Below, in pieces: positions 34,179 through 44,308 of a DNA stretch of 64,000 nt. Source of the stretch: Lujinxingia vulgaris. Lineage in GTDB: Bacteria; Myxococcota_A; Bradymonadia; Bradymonadales; Bradymonadaceae. A program made the position numbers and the translations under genes. The stretch lies in assembly GCF_007997005.1 (NCBI RefSeq), contig NZ_VOSL01000002.1:1-64000 (forward strand), written 5' to 3'. Every line of letters begins with the position of its first letter. The first letter of the stretch is position 1. A model generated the notes under the pieces. That model searched no databases, was not told the origin of the DNA, and worked only from the letters and a program-made list of their open reading frames with translations.

Positions 34179-36131
34179 TTAGCCGACGATGCAGATGCCG
34201 CTGTCGCCGGAGCGGGCGCACATGCCACTGCAGCAGTCGCTGTTGTAGACGCAGGACTGGGTGGCGGTGCGACAGGCGGCCGTGCCGCAGAAGCCTTCCT
34301 CGCAGCTCAGCGGGGCGCAGCAGTCGCTGCTTGAGGAGCAGGCCTCATCGAGGCTGGAGCAGACCGGCTCCGGATCGGGGTCCGGGTCGGTGTCCCCGGC
34401 GTCAGGATCGGGATCGGTGCCGCCGTCTTCGGGATCGGGGTCGGTGTCCCCGGCGTCGGGGTTGGGGTCGGCGGGGTCGGGATCCGGGTCGGGGTCTTCG
34501 ACGGGGATCTCGCAGACCTCGCCGGAGCGCTGCACCTGGCGATCGTAATGGACGGAGACCGGGGCGGTGATCTGAACCTCGTTGGCGAAGATGCCCCCGA
34601 AGATCTCGACGTTGTCGACGATCTGGACGCGGCCGGGGTAGACGTAGATGAAGCCGCCGACGAGCACGTCGCTGGTGATCTGGAGGCGCTCCCCGCTGAT
34701 GTAGAAGCGGGTGTTGGCCGGGTAGTTCGGCGAGCCCAGCTCCATGCCGGAGGCGTTGATGGCGCCGTCGATGAAGACGTCGAGTTCGGCGTCGGGGTCG
34801 GCTTTGATGACGAGGCGGCCGGCGTTGATGTCGCCGCCGATAAAGATCGCCGAGCGGCCGGTGGAATGGATGACGACTTCTCCGCCGGTGTTGATGCCGT
34901 CGAGGTAGTACTGGCCGCAGGGGAGCTCGAGGCGGCGCACCGAGCCGTCCATCATGGCGTCGGGCTCAAGGCCGATGACGTCGTTGTCGTTGAAGGTGGC
35001 GCGGCGGGCGACGAGGGATTCGACGGGGACGCGCTCGTCTTCTTCGCAGCCGCAGGGGGAGGGCACGGAGACCGGGGCGCGGACGAGCTCTCCGTAGGAG
35101 ACCCCGCCGCCGATGGTGCCGGAGTCGGGGATGGTCAGGCGTTTGTCGATTGCGAAGGAGCCCGAGATGTTCTGGGCGATGTAGGCGTTCTCGGCGACGG
35201 TGGTGGTGTTGGAGGAGTTGGCTGAGACGCCGCCGACGTGGAGCTCACCGCGGATGTCATTCTGGGCGGCGTTCCAACCCAGGGAGCCGTTGGGGCCGAC
35301 CCAGACCGAGCCGCCGATGTCGACGGTGCTGTTGGTGTTGAGCTCGCTGTTGGCGCCGACGCTGCCGCCGAGGGAGCCGGGGAGGTAGGGGCCTTCGCGG
35401 CTGTCGAAGGCGTCGGTGGCGAGGCCTGCGGTGAACCGGGCGTCGCTGCAGATGCACATGGCCCAGCGGAAGGTCTCTTCGGCGACATCGCCGGAGCAGA
35501 GGTCGTCGTTGACCTCATCAAAACGGACCGGGGGGCCGCCGCCGGCGCAGAATGCGGGCTCGTCGAAGGCGAGTGCGGGGACGCAGGCGCTCTCGACGCA
35601 GCCTTCGCCTTCGCCGCAGGTGATGCCGCAGCCACCGCAGTTGGTGTTGTCGGTTCGGAAGTCGACGCACTCGCGATCGCAGACGTTTTCGCCGGGGCGA
35701 CATTCTTCGAGGCAGAAGCCGCCGGAGCAGGCTTCATTTTCGCCGCAGGTGATGCCGCATCCGCCGCAGTTGTCCGGGTCGGTCTTGGGGCTGGTGCAGA
35801 CGTCGTCGCAGATGAGCTGGTATTCGCCGGCACAGGCGAAGCGGTCGGGATCGTCGACGGGCTCAGTCGGCGTGGTGGGGCCGGAGTCCGTGTCGGGGTC
35901 GCCGGAGTCATCGGGCGTGGTGTCTGGATCGCCGGAGGCATCAAGCGTGGCGTCGGCGTCGCCGGAGGCATCAGGCGTGGCGTCGGGGTCACCGGAGTCA
36001 CCCGGGTCGCCGGAGTCGGCGCTGGTGCCGGTGCCGGTGTCGCTGTCGGTCACATCATCTGAGCATCCCAGAGGGGTGAGGGTGAGTGAGAGCACAGCGC
36101 ATAAGGTGAGGAGAGCGCGTGAATTCAACAT
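34179..36131 (-). CDS. cysteine-rich surface lipoprotein with DUF7305-like beta domain
   Basis: A 650-residue predicted lipoprotein. The ATG at 36131 is preceded by GGAG at the right spacing and gives MLNSRALLTLCAVLSLTLTP with lipobox LGC. It has a Gly-Asp-Pro-rich linker and two Cys-rich repeats (NCGGCGITCGENEACSGGFC and NCGGCGITCGEGEGCVESAC). A long beta region follows (STVDIGGSVWVGPNGSLGWN, SAIFIGGDINAGRLVIKADP, GGFIYVYPGRVQIVDNVEIFG, ending VSVHYDRQV) like the DUF7305/polymer-forming domains. A second Asp-Pro linker and C-terminal knottin-like clusters (CCAPLSCEEGFC, CCSGMCARSGDSGIC) complete it. Probably a cell-surface structural or adhesive protein; function inferred. Confidence 0.7.
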   Translation of the reverse strand: MLNSRALLTLCAVLSLTLTPLGCSDDVTDSDTGTGTSADSGDPGDSGDPDATPDASGDADATLDASGDPDTTPDDSGDPDTDSGPTTPTEPVDDPDRFACAGEYQLICDDVCTSPKTDPDNCGGCGITCGENEACSGGFCLEECRPGENVCDRECVDFRTDNTNCGGCGITCGEGEGCVESACVPALAFDEPAFCAGGGPPVRFDEVNDDLCSGDVAEETFRWAMCICSDARFTAGLATDAFDSREGPYLPGSLGGSVGANSELNTNSTVDIGGSVWVGPNGSLGWNAAQNDIRGELHVGGVSANSSNTTTVAENAYIAQNISGSFAIDKRLTIPDSGTIGGGVSYGELVRAPVSVPSPCGCEEDERVPVESLVARRATFNDNDVIGLEPDAMMDGSVRRLELPCGQYYLDGINTGGEVVIHSTGRSAIFIGGDINAGRLVIKADPDAELDVFIDGAINASGMELGSPNYPANTRFYISGERLQITSDVLVGGFIYVYPGRVQIVDNVEIFGGIFANEVQITAPVSVHYDRQVQRSGEVCEIPVEDPDPDPDPADPNPDAGDTDPDPEDGGTDPDPDAGDTDPDPDPEPVCSSLDEACSSSSDCCAPLSCEEGFCGTAACRTATQSCVYNSDCCSGMCARSGDSGICIVG

Positions 36132-36296
36132 ACATTGCTCCTGCCCGTTCAACGATCAGGTTGGGGGATCGGCGAGTTGTGAGACGAAAAGTCTGAGATC
36201 GATGGTGGAGGATGTTGTAGGAGATCTCAAGAGGCGAGGGCGTAAGATGATGTAACGGCGCATGGCTGAAGGGATCATGGGGCGTCGGCTACGACG

Positions 36297-36770
36297 TGAC
36301 CGAGGGTTGGGTTGGAAGACGACCAAGGGTCGCGTTGCGAGCCGACCGAGGGTCGCGGGATGTTGGGTGATTAAGCGGGTGAGGGACGACCCAGGGTTGC
36401 GTTGCGAGCCGACCGAGGGTCGCGTGGGGAGACGACCGAGGGTCGCGTTGCGAGCCGACCGAGGGTCGCGGGATGTTGAGTGATTATGCGGGTGAGGGAC
36501 GACCGAGGGTTGCGTTGCGAGCCGACCGAGGGTCGCGTGGGGAGATGACCGAGGGTCGCGTTGCGAGCCGACCGAGGGTCGCGGGATGTTAGGTGATTAT
36601 GCGGGTGAGGGACGACCCAGGGTTGCGTAGGGAGCCGACCGAGGGTTGCGTGGGGAGATGACCGAGGGTCGCGTTGCGAGCCGACCGAGGGTTGGGTTGC
36701 GAGCCGACCGTGGGTTGCGGGATGTTGAGTAATTATGCGGTTGCGAGCCGACCGAGGGTCGTTTTGAGAC
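36297..36770. repeat. palindromic repeat array A7 (about 17 motifs)
   Basis: The densest array: about seventeen motifs, mostly GACCGAGGGTCG spaced by CGTTGCGAGCC or CGTGGGGAGA. Superimposed is a period of about 112 bp marked by GGGATGTTGAGTGATTATGC near 36358, 36470 and 36582, and a fourth, shorter form near 36720. All read in the plus orientation. It lies between two minus-strand genes. Confidence 0.95.
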
Positions 36771-36803
36771 GGGGGAAGTGCGAATGGGAAGGCAAGAAAT
36801 GAC

Positions 36804-36833
36804 GAGAGCCACGTCGCCGGGGACGTGGCTCTC
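36804..36833 (-). terminator. hairpin after the M43 peptidase gene
   Basis: Perfect 12-bp stem GAGAGCCACGTC / GACGTGGCTCTC with a six-base loop, 24 bases past the stop at 36858. Only a weak T-run follows on the minus strand. Confidence 0.7.
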
Positions 36834-36857
36834 GGTGTGTGAGGTGCTGAGGTGTGG

Positions 36858-38876
36858 TTATTCGTAGGTCACACGAAGGGTGAGGTCGCTAAAGCCCTCG
36901 TAGGCGTTAATCAGGATGTGCCACTCGCCGCTTTGCGGGTTTTCGAGTGTGACCGACTCGTTGCTGCCGTAGAGGAAGGGGCGGTGGTCGAAGGTGGAGG
37001 TGGTGGGGGCCTGGCCGAGGCGCAGGTAGAGGTCGGCGTCGCCGTTTTCGCCGATGGTCTCAAAGGTGGCCGACTGCAGTCCCTGGGGGAGCTCAATGGT
37101 GTATCGGAGCTGTTGGCCGGAGCCGGCGGAGAGGTCGGTGAGCTCGGCGACGGTGGGCTCGGGCGAGGGGCCGGGGGTTTGCGAGGGAGCCTCGGTGAGA
37201 TCGGCGCTCAAGGTGAGGCCCTGGTAGGGCTGGTAGGCGTCGAGCATCACATGCCAGCGGCCCGCCTGGGGGTTGTCGATGGTGCAGACCTCGTTGTTAC
37301 CGGACTCGTAGGGGCGGCAGTCGTAGGTCGACTCGGTGGGGCGGCTGCCGAAGCGCAGGTAGAGATCCGCGTCACCGGAGCCGGAGGCCGACTCGATGCG
37401 GAGGTTTTCGGTGCCCTCGGGGACGTCGATGTAGAAGAAGCGCTGGGAACCGGCGGCACCGCTTAAGTTGGTGCGGGGCTGTCCGTCGATCAGGGCGTCG
37501 GAGGGTTGGGGTTGGGTCGGGGCGTTGACGGTGACGGAGGCCGAGGCGGAGTCGGTGTCGCCGTCGGCGTCGGTTACGGTGAGGGTGACGGTGTATTGGC
37601 CCGCGGTGGCGTAGGTGTGGGTGGGGGAGGGCTGGCTGGAAGACTGCCCGTCGCCGAAGTTCCACAGCCAGGAGGTGATGTTGGAGTCGCCCGCTGCGCT
37701 CTGGTCGGAGAAGGTGACGGTGAGCTCGTTGACGCTGCCGGTGAAGTCGGCCTCGGGGGGGAGCGCCGGGGTGTTGCCGGCGGTGGTGAAGAGCTCGTCG
37801 CGGAAGTTGATGAGCGAGCAGCGCATGCGGTTGACCTGTTCTTCGGAGAAGCCGGTCATGCACCCGTCGGGGGTATAGTTCATGAAGTTGCGGATGGGGT
37901 TGTTGCCGCCGCCGCAGCTGCTGGGGCGAGCCTGGCATTCGTAGTCGGGGCCGCGGTGGGCGACGGTGTCAGCGATGAGGTCGCCGGTGGAGTAGGGGCT
38001 GGAGGCGCTTCCGCAGCCGTCCTGAAAGGTGTGGAAGAGGCCCAGGTAGTGGCCGACCTCGTGGGTGGCGGTGCGGCCCTGGTTGAACATGCCAGCCTGG
38101 GGGGCGTTTCGGCCCACGACGTTCCAGGCGAGTACGACGCCGTCTTCGCCGTCGCCGGCGGAGGTCTGGGGGAAGGTGGCGTAGCCGAGCGCGCCGCTGG
38201 CGTCGTTGGTGTAGATGTTGAGGTAGCGCTCGGGGTCCCAGGCCAGGGCGGCCTTCATGGGGGTGACGCCGTAGCCCGGGTCGACAAACCAGGAGTTGTT
38301 GGTGTGGTAGTTGATGCCGTTGGTGGCGCTACCGTCGGGGGCCTGGCTGGCGAGCACAAACTGGATGCGGGCGTCGACGCCGTTTCGACCCGGGGTGGCG
38401 GGCAGGGCGCGGAAGTCTTCGTTGAGGACGTCGATCTGGCTGCGGATCAGGGACTCGGAGATGTAGCCCGTGCCGTCTGTGCGCTGGATGACGTGGAAGA
38501 CCACGGGGATCTCCAGGATCTCGTCGGGAGCGTAGAGAGGGTTGATGGAGGTGTAGTTATACCCGCAGGAGGCGGCCGAGCGGTTGCTCAGGGGAAGTTG
38601 TGCGGCGCTGATATCGTGGGAGGTGGCGCAGCGGCGACCGCTGTTGCGAAACTCATCGGATTGGTGGAAGTCGGCCACGGAGCGATAGCGGGTATCGCCC
38701 AGGATGACGTACCCCTCTTTGGTGAGTTCGGGAGCGGCCGGTACGAGGTCGTCGCTTTCGTCTTCGGCGACGGGCTCCGCGTAGGGGGAGATGTAGGGGT
38801 CGGTGCCGCAGGCGGCGAGGCCGAGGGTGGCGAGGGTCAGAGTAATGGCGAGGGGTGTCCGCGGAGCCAACATCAT
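36858..38876 (-). CDS. pappalysin-like (M43) metalloprotease lipoprotein with PKD and PPC domains
   Basis: A 672-residue predicted lipoprotein ([23 protein letters not shown], lipobox LAAC); GAGGA five bases before ATG 38876 decides the start. The catalytic domain shows the M43 zinc motif [13 protein letters not shown] near residue 265 and a Met-turn region [18 protein letters not shown], and VFHVI near its start is typical of the family. It is followed by a PKD domain ([22 protein letters not shown]-like) and two PPC domains, each with [10 protein letters not shown] or [10 protein letters not shown] and a W-H-V/I-L ending. The domain set fits a secreted or surface-bound protease, for nutrition or predation. 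Confidence 0.9.
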   Translation of the reverse strand: MMLAPRTPLAITLTLATLGLAACGTDPYISPYAEPVAEDESDDLVPAAPELTKEGYVILGDTRYRSVADFHQSDEFRNSGRRCATSHDISAAQLPLSNRSAASCGYNYTSINPLYAPDEILEIPVVFHVIQRTDGTGYISESLIRSQIDVLNEDFRALPATPGRNGVDARIQFVLASQAPDGSATNGINYHTNNSWFVDPGYGVTPMKAALAWDPERYLNIYTNDASGALGYATFPQTSAGDGEDGVVLAWNVVGRNAPQAGMFNQGRTATHEVGHYLGLFHTFQDGCGSASSPYSTGDLIADTVAHRGPDYECQARPSSCGGGNNPIRNFMNYTPDGCMTGFSEEQVNRMRCSLINFRDELFTTAGNTPALPPEADFTGSVNELTVTFSDQSAAGDSNITSWLWNFGDGQSSSQPSPTHTYATAGQYTVTLTVTDADGDTDSASASVTVNAPTQPQPSDALIDGQPRTNLSGAAGSQRFFYIDVPEGTENLRIESASGSGDADLYLRFGSRPTESTYDCRPYESGNNEVCTIDNPQAGRWHVMLDAYQPYQGLTLSADLTEAPSQTPGPSPEPTVAELTDLSAGSGQQLRYTIELPQGLQSATFETIGENGDADLYLRLGQAPTTSTFDHRPFLYGSNESVTLENPQSGEWHILINAYEGFSDLTLRVTYE

Positions 38877-39062
38877 GCGTATCCTCATCGGGAGAGCGGG
38901 GGAATCAGCAACATAGGGGGAGCGCGATCACCGGGGTCGCGCTCGGACGAGCAGTTGTGCGGGCCGACAGAAGGGTAGGAGCCGGAGGGGGGATCGTCAA
39001 ATTCGGGGTGATGAAGTTGTGTTACGTGACGGTGAAAAGGGCGGGGGTGTCGTGACGTTGAG

Positions 39063-39233
39063 ACGACCGAGGGTCGTGATTGGAGGTGACCGAGGGTTGT
39101 GTGAGGTGCAGCAACTGTGCGGTCTTTCGGTGACCGAGGGTCGTGTGATCTGACGACCGAGGGTTGTGTGAGGTGCAGCAACTGTGCGGTCTTTCGGTGA
39201 CCGAGGGTCATGTGTGGAAGTGACCGTAGGTCA
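39063..39233. repeat. palindromic repeat array A8 (about 6 motifs), overlapping a stop codon
   Basis: Six motifs, with a duplicated block (GAGGTGCAGCAACTGTGCGG near 39098 and 39170). The last copy, TGACCGTAGGTCA, covers 39221-39233 and supplies the TGA stop codon (minus strand) of the hemolysin III gene. Confidence 0.9.
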
Positions 39234-39884
39234 GGTCGCGACGATGGTGACCATGGCGAAGTGCATGGCGGCGGCGATGACGACCAGGGTGTGGAAGACC
39301 TCGTGGTAGCCGAAGGTGGAGGGGGCGGGGTTGGGGCGTTTGAGGGCGTAGGCCAGGGCGCCGAGGGTGAAGACCACGCCACCACCGAGCATCAGGACGA
39401 CGGTGAAGAGGCCGTAGTCGGCGTAGATGCGGGGGACGGCCGGGACGCTGGTCCAGCCCAGCAGGACGCAGATCAGGGCGGTGATGAACTTGGGGGCGCG
39501 TGGCCACAGAAACTCTTTGACGGTGCCCAGGGCGGCGCCGGACCAGACGAGGATGAGCAGGGCTTTGCCGCCGGCAGCGTTCATGGCGAGGAGGCAGATG
39601 GGCGTGAAGGTGCCTGCGATGAGGATGAAGATGGCCGCGTGATCGAGCTTGCGCATGCGGGCGCGCTCCTTCGGGGGCCAGTTGATGATGTGGTAGGTGG
39701 CGCTGGTGGCCAGGAGGTTGACCAGGCTGGCGGCGTAGATGGCCGTGGCCAGTCGGGCTTCGGGACTTGAGGCGAAGATGACGAGCATGATGCCCGCGCC
39801 CAGGGCGGCGAAGGCCGAGGCGTAGTGGATGTGGCCGCGGAGGCTGGGTTTTTCGGGGGCGTCGATGGAGGGGGCTGGACTCAT
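39231..39884 (-). CDS. hemolysin III family (PAQR-like) membrane protein
   Basis: A 217-residue protein with seven predicted membrane helices. Hemolysin III family landmarks are present: SATYHIINWPP (conserved histidine), LDHAAIFILIAGTFTPICLL with the DH pair, and the C-terminal FGYHEVFHTLVVIAAAMHF with two further histidines that form the metal site in related proteins. Length is normal for bacterial members. The name is historical, and lipid hydrolase or receptor-like roles have been proposed for the wider family. The stop codon lies inside the adjacent repeat array. Confidence 0.93.
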   Translation of the reverse strand: MSPAPSIDAPEKPSLRGHIHYASAFAALGAGIMLVIFASSPEARLATAIYAASLVNLLATSATYHIINWPPKERARMRKLDHAAIFILIAGTFTPICLLAMNAAGGKALLILVWSGAALGTVKEFLWPRAPKFITALICVLLGWTSVPAVPRIYADYGLFTVVLMLGGGVVFTLGALAYALKRPNPAPSTFGYHEVFHTLVVIAAAMHFAMVTIVAT

Positions 39885-40086
39885 GGCGTGTCCGGTGGTG
39901 AGATGGGAGCAAAGGATGTGGCGTTCACGACCTCTTGAACTCTGGCTTGAAGTTGACGGGTTCGCAAGAGGGACTCCGGTGGTTTGCGGTCTATGATGGG
40001 TCGAGTCCGGGGTGGCGCTAAGTGATTGATATGGCGGCGTGAACCGATGGTAGGTGCGCGTCGCGACGGGATCTGGGAGCGGCGTG

Positions 40087-42108
40087 ATGGGACGATTTTC
40101 AAAGATTTACAGCGGATTGGTGCTGGGGTTGGTGTTGGCGGTCTCGGGGTGCGGAGGGGATGAGCCGGTGGAGCCCGCCGATGTGGAGGTCGGCGACGAT
40201 GTGGGCGATGCCGGAGATGTTGGCGACGTCAGCGAGGATGCTGGTGACGTTGGCGAAGAGCCCGAAGATCCCTGGGCGATGGCCAACGCGATGGGGCAGG
40301 GGGGGCATGCGTTGTTGCCCTGGCCGGCGGCACAATATCAGGTGGAGGGGGAGGATGGCGTTGAGGTGCGCGTGGCCGAGGCTTTGATTCCGGCGGGCTT
40401 CGACGGCGAGTTGCTCGGAGGGAGCGGGGCGAGCCGGGTGGCTCCGATGGTGACCTGGCTGGAGGGGGGGATCGACCCGCGGGGTCTTCCGGCTGCTGAT
40501 GACTGGGGGGCGACACTTGGCGAGGAGAGCCTGGTGCAGGTGGTCGTGGTGGAAGAGGGGGAGGAGGCACGACGCTGGCCGGTGCTCGCTGAGATGGATT
40601 TGACGGCGCGGGAGCCGAGCGAGGCGACGCTCTTGATTCGACCGCATCGGCCCTTCCCGGCTGGAGCGCAGGTGGTGGTGGGGCTAAAGCGGGGGCTGCG
40701 AACCTATGCCTGTGTGAGCGATGCGACCTCGGAGGGGTGCGCGGAGCACGCGAGCTCGGAGGCCCTGGCGCGCGTGCTGGCCGGGGAGCCGGCTGATGAA
40801 GCCGAGGAGGCCTGGGTGGCGCGGGGGGGCGATGCGCTGCGGGAGGCGCTGGAGGTGATGGAGGTCGATGCGGAGGGGCTGGTGCAGGCGTGGAGTTTTC
40901 GGGTGCGGGATCGCGATGAGGTGGTCTCGGCCCTGATCGCGATGCAGCGGATTGCGAATGAGGCCGACGCGTCGAACTACCGCCTCGATGATGTTGTGTA
41001 CGAAGAGGATCGGGCGCTGATTTACGGGGAGCTGGAGGTGCCCTGGTTCCTCGATGAGGACGACCGGGTGGTGCTTGATGAGGCGGGGCAACCGCAGGTG
41101 GTGGAGCGACGTTTTGTGGAGTTTCTGGTGACGGTGCCGCGCAGCGTCGATCGGACGCGTCCGGTGGTGCTCTTTGGGCACGGGTTCTTCAGCGCGATCG
41201 AAGAGTCGACCTGGTCGAACCTCTTTGATGGGCTAGAGCAGTGGGAGATGGCGGCGGTGACCACGCGTTTTTACGGCTTTGCCGAGGCGGATCTTGCGGA
41301 TACGGCAACGGTATTGGCGGCGGAGTCGTTGCAGGGGTTGGCCGGGGTGATCGACCTGCAGCGCCAATCGCAGGCGAATTTTACGGTGGTGCATAATATG
41401 CTGCGCGATCATCTGGCCGCCGAGCTGGAGGTTGATTTCGGGCAGGGGGCGTATCGGCCGCTCGATGGCGATGCGATTTCCTACATGGGAATTAGCAACG
41501 GGGGCACACAGGGGTTTGTGATGATGAGTACATCGCCGGCGCTCAAGCGTGGGGCGTTGATCGTGCCCGGCGGGGGGTGGTCGCATATGTTGCAACGCGC
41601 CGCGCAGTGGCCGACGTTGGGGGGGCTTTTTACCAGGCGCTATCGCAACCAGGCGGAGCTGCAGCTGGGAGTCTCGATGTTGCAGCAGATCTTCGATCCG
41701 GTGGATTCGTTGAACTATGCGGAGTTTTTGCTTGAGGAGCGCCTGGAGGGGATGGACGAAGCGCCGGAGATGCTGGTGGTGGAGGCGCTGCATGACTCGC
41801 AGGTGGCCAATATGGTCTCGCGCTGGGTTGCGGGTGCAGCCGGCGTGCCGCAGGTGATGCCTGGGGTCGAGGAGGTCTGGGAGGTTCCGCGGGTCGAGTC
41901 CTCGACGTTGGCGGAGGGGGATGTGCGGGTGGGTTATGAGATCTATGATCTGGGGGTGGAGGCGCATCCTGTGGGCAATGTGGCTGCCGAGGAGAATGAC
42001 GTGCACAACGATGTGCGTCTGTTGGAGTCGTATCGGGCGCAGGTCGGGGAGTTTTTGGAGAGCGGGAGGGTGGAGCGCTTCTGCGAGGGGGTGTGTGATC
42101 CCGGGTGA
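40087..42108 (+). CDS. alpha/beta-hydrolase-like lipoprotein (paralogue of 16002-18041)
   Basis: A 673-residue predicted lipoprotein from ATG 40087 (GGAG eight bases upstream): MGRFSKIYSGLVLGLVLAVSGC, lipobox VSGC, then an acidic tether (VEVGDDVGDAGDVGDVSEDAGDV). The body shows VVLFGHGFFSAIEE (the oxyanion-strand position) and ISYMGISNGGTQGFVMM (GxSxG). It has the same plan and landmark motifs as the minus-strand protein at 16002-18041, with different lengths and low identity, so they are diverged paralogues. Substrate unknown. It ends ten bases before array A9. Confidence 0.7.
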   Translation: MGRFSKIYSGLVLGLVLAVSGCGGDEPVEPADVEVGDDVGDAGDVGDVSEDAGDVGEEPEDPWAMANAMGQGGHALLPWPAAQYQVEGEDGVEVRVAEALIPAGFDGELLGGSGASRVAPMVTWLEGGIDPRGLPAADDWGATLGEESLVQVVVVEEGEEARRWPVLAEMDLTAREPSEATLLIRPHRPFPAGAQVVVGLKRGLRTYACVSDATSEGCAEHASSEALARVLAGEPADEAEEAWVARGGDALREALEVMEVDAEGLVQAWSFRVRDRDEVVSALIAMQRIANEADASNYRLDDVVYEEDRALIYGELEVPWFLDEDDRVVLDEAGQPQVVERRFVEFLVTVPRSVDRTRPVVLFGHGFFSAIEESTWSNLFDGLEQWEMAAVTTRFYGFAEADLADTATVLAAESLQGLAGVIDLQRQSQANFTVVHNMLRDHLAAELEVDFGQGAYRPLDGDAISYMGISNGGTQGFVMMSTSPALKRGALIVPGGGWSHMLQRAAQWPTLGGLFTRRYRNQAELQLGVSMLQQIFDPVDSLNYAEFLLEERLEGMDEAPEMLVVEALHDSQVANMVSRWVAGAAGVPQVMPGVEEVWEVPRVESSTLAEGDVRVGYEIYDLGVEAHPVGNVAAEENDVHNDVRLLESYRAQVGEFLESGRVERFCEGVCDPG

Positions 42109-42117
42109 GGTCGGGGG

Positions 42118-42290
42118 AGGTGACCGAGGGTTGTGGGGGTGACCGACGGTTGTGTGAGGTGACCCAGGGTTGTGGGGGTGACCGAGGGTTGCGGAAGTTG
42201 ACCGAGGGTTGCGTGAGGTGACCGAGGGTTGTGGGGGTGACCGAGGGTTGTACGGGTGACCTAGGATCGGGGGGAAGTGACCCAGGGTTG
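42118..42290. repeat. palindromic repeat array A9 (about 9 motifs)
   Basis: Nine motifs, mostly GACCGAGGGTTG with TGTGGGGGTG or CGTGAGGTG spacers. The right half is GGGTT rather than GGGTC in most copies, showing that motif sub-types cluster by array. It lies in the convergent gap after the hydrolase-like lipoprotein gene. Confidence 0.92.
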
Positions 42291-42333
42291 CGGCAGACCC
42301 CGTCGTCGTGAGGTGAAACGCCCGGGTGGGGCG

Positions 42334-43847
42334 TCAGGATGTGGCTGGTTCGGCCAGGGATAGAGGAAGCCAGAAGGTCAGCGAAGTGCCATGGCCCAGG
42401 GTGCTCTGAAGTTCGATGCCGCCACGGAACTTCTCGACGATGTTCTTCGCGGTGGTCAGGCCGAGTCCCGCGGCCTGATCGCCGGTTCGCGTGGTGAAGA
42501 AGGGGTCGAAGAGCCGGGGTTGGATATCCTCGGGGATGCCGGGTCCGTTATCTTCCACGCGCAGAAAGACGTGGCGATCGTGGTGCCAGGCCGTCATTGT
42601 GATCACGGGGGGGCAGGTTTGGGGGGCCGCGGAAGTGAGCGTGCGTTCGGTCTCAAAGCTCTGGGCGGCGTTTGTCAGCAGGTTAATGAGAATGTCGGCA
42701 AGCGCTTCTTCCGAACAGCAGACCGGGGGGAGCTCGGCCGGGGTCTGGCAGCGGAACTCGATCGCCGGCGGTGCGGCATGGCGGACCATGTGGAGGGCGC
42801 GGGTGATCGCCGGGTGGATATCGATGTTGGACGAGGGAGGCGCATCAAGCGCAGTGTATGATTTGAGGCTGAGGACGATGTCGCCGATACGTTTCAGGCC
42901 AATAAGCGTGTCGTTGAGCGCGTCGATGAGCACGTGATGCTGTTCTGGGGAGAGCGTCGTATCCGGGAGTGTCTCAAGGGTCCGCAGAACGAAGTCGACG
43001 TTGGCCGTGGCGTAGCCCAGGGGGTTGTTGATCTCGTGTGCGGCACCGGCGGCCAGCGAGGCCAGGGCGAGTTGTCGGTTTGCGCGGATGGCGTGAGCGA
43101 GAAACTTCCGTTTGTAGGTGAGGTTGCTGGCGATGCCGACGAAGGCATTTTTGCCTTCAAAGACGACCGGCTGGGCGCGAACTTCGGCCTCCATGATCGT
43201 GCCGTCTTTGCGAATGAGTTGCCCGGCGGTGGGCGGGAGTGAGATGCCGGACTGGTTCATGTGGGTGAGGCGTGCGGAGGCGTTGGCGCGATGGGTGGGA
43301 TGGATCAGATCGCTGAGACGGGTCCCGATGAGTTCGCCCGGGGAGTCGTAGCCGAGGTCGCTTGCGAGGCGTTGATTGACCAGCAGGACGCGGTCGTCGC
43401 TGTGGACGGCGACCCCATCCGGAGGGCTTCGATGAGGTCGCGAAGGGACTTCTGAGAGAGTTCCAGGGCGCGTTGCGCTTCGATCAGGGTGGAGACGTCT
43501 CGGACGGTGGCCAGCGCGTGAAGTTTACCCGCAATGACCAGTGGGAAGAGGGAGACGTAGGCGGGGAACTCGGAGCCGTCGCGTTTGATGCCGCGGACCG
43601 GAGCGAGTTCGCTGGTGAGGAGAGGGCGGGGGATTTCGAAGAAGTCGTGGTAGGACTGGAGAAAGATCTCGTGGAGATCGGTGGGGAGCAGGTCGGTGAA
43701 GGGGCGCGAATGGGCGGGGCGCTGGTTGAGACCGAAGAGTTCGCGGGCGGAGGCGGAGGCATAGCGGATGAAGGCGTCGCGATCGATGACGATGGCGGGG
43801 TCGCGGGAGGCATCGGCGATGGATTGCCAGTGGAGGAGGTTGGACAA
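42334..43847 (-). pseudogene. PAS-PAS histidine kinase, split by one-base frameshift
   Basis: Two adjoining reading frames make one histidine kinase of about 504 residues. The first (43847 to about 43422) carries a PAS domain (ADASRDPAIVIDRDAFIRYAS ... GSEFPAYVSLFPL). In the other frame the protein continues as PDGVAVHSDDRVLLVNQRLAS, a second PAS, then the H-box AAGAAHEINNPLGYATANVDF, N-box NLLTNAAQSF, and G-boxes VEDNGPGIPEDIQPRLFDPFFTTR and GLGLTTAKNIVEKFRGG. A single missing C around 43422-43423 (CTCCGG where CTCCCGG would restore the frame) separates them. It could be a real mutation or a sequence error. No response regulator is adjacent. Confidence 0.8.
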
Positions 43848-43945
43848 GGCGGTGTACTCGGGAGGGGTAGAGAGGAGCTACAACGCGATTGTAACAATAT
43901 GTTAAAGGGTGGGCAAATCTGAGAGAGTTTCCGTGGCGTTATCCA

Positions 43946-44075
43946 ACCCAGGGTTGGGAGTGCGTTGCCCAACCCTGGGTTGTTGGGTTTTCAACGACGA
44001 CTAACCCTGGGTTGTTTCGCGAGGGGGCATGCGACCGTGGGTTGGGAGGAGGTTGACCGAGGGTTGTTATGAGGG
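43946..44075. repeat. palindromic repeat array A10 (about 5 motifs), left of the RAYT gene
   Basis: Five motifs with an AACC variant of the left half: CAACCCAGGGTTG, then CAACCCTGGGTTG, TAACCCTGGGTTG, GACCGTGGGTTG and GACCGAGGGTTG. The asymmetric copies are in the plus orientation, like all arrays further left. Confidence 0.85.
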
Positions 44076-44308
44076 GGCGTCTTAGAATTGACCGTAAGGT
44101 AGGTTGTTGCGGGGGAAAACGCTGGAAACTGATGCTCTGGGAGTCTCGTTTGTGCCCGGATTCTGAGAAGGCACCCTCCCAGCGGGCAGAGATGTGCCGG
44201 GCAACTCGCTTCTGAAGCGACTCGCGACCTGAGAAGTCCTGATTGTGGAACGTTCTTCCGACGAGCGACGCCCGCTACCCGTGGGCCACCTGCGTTCGTT
44301 GCTGACGA

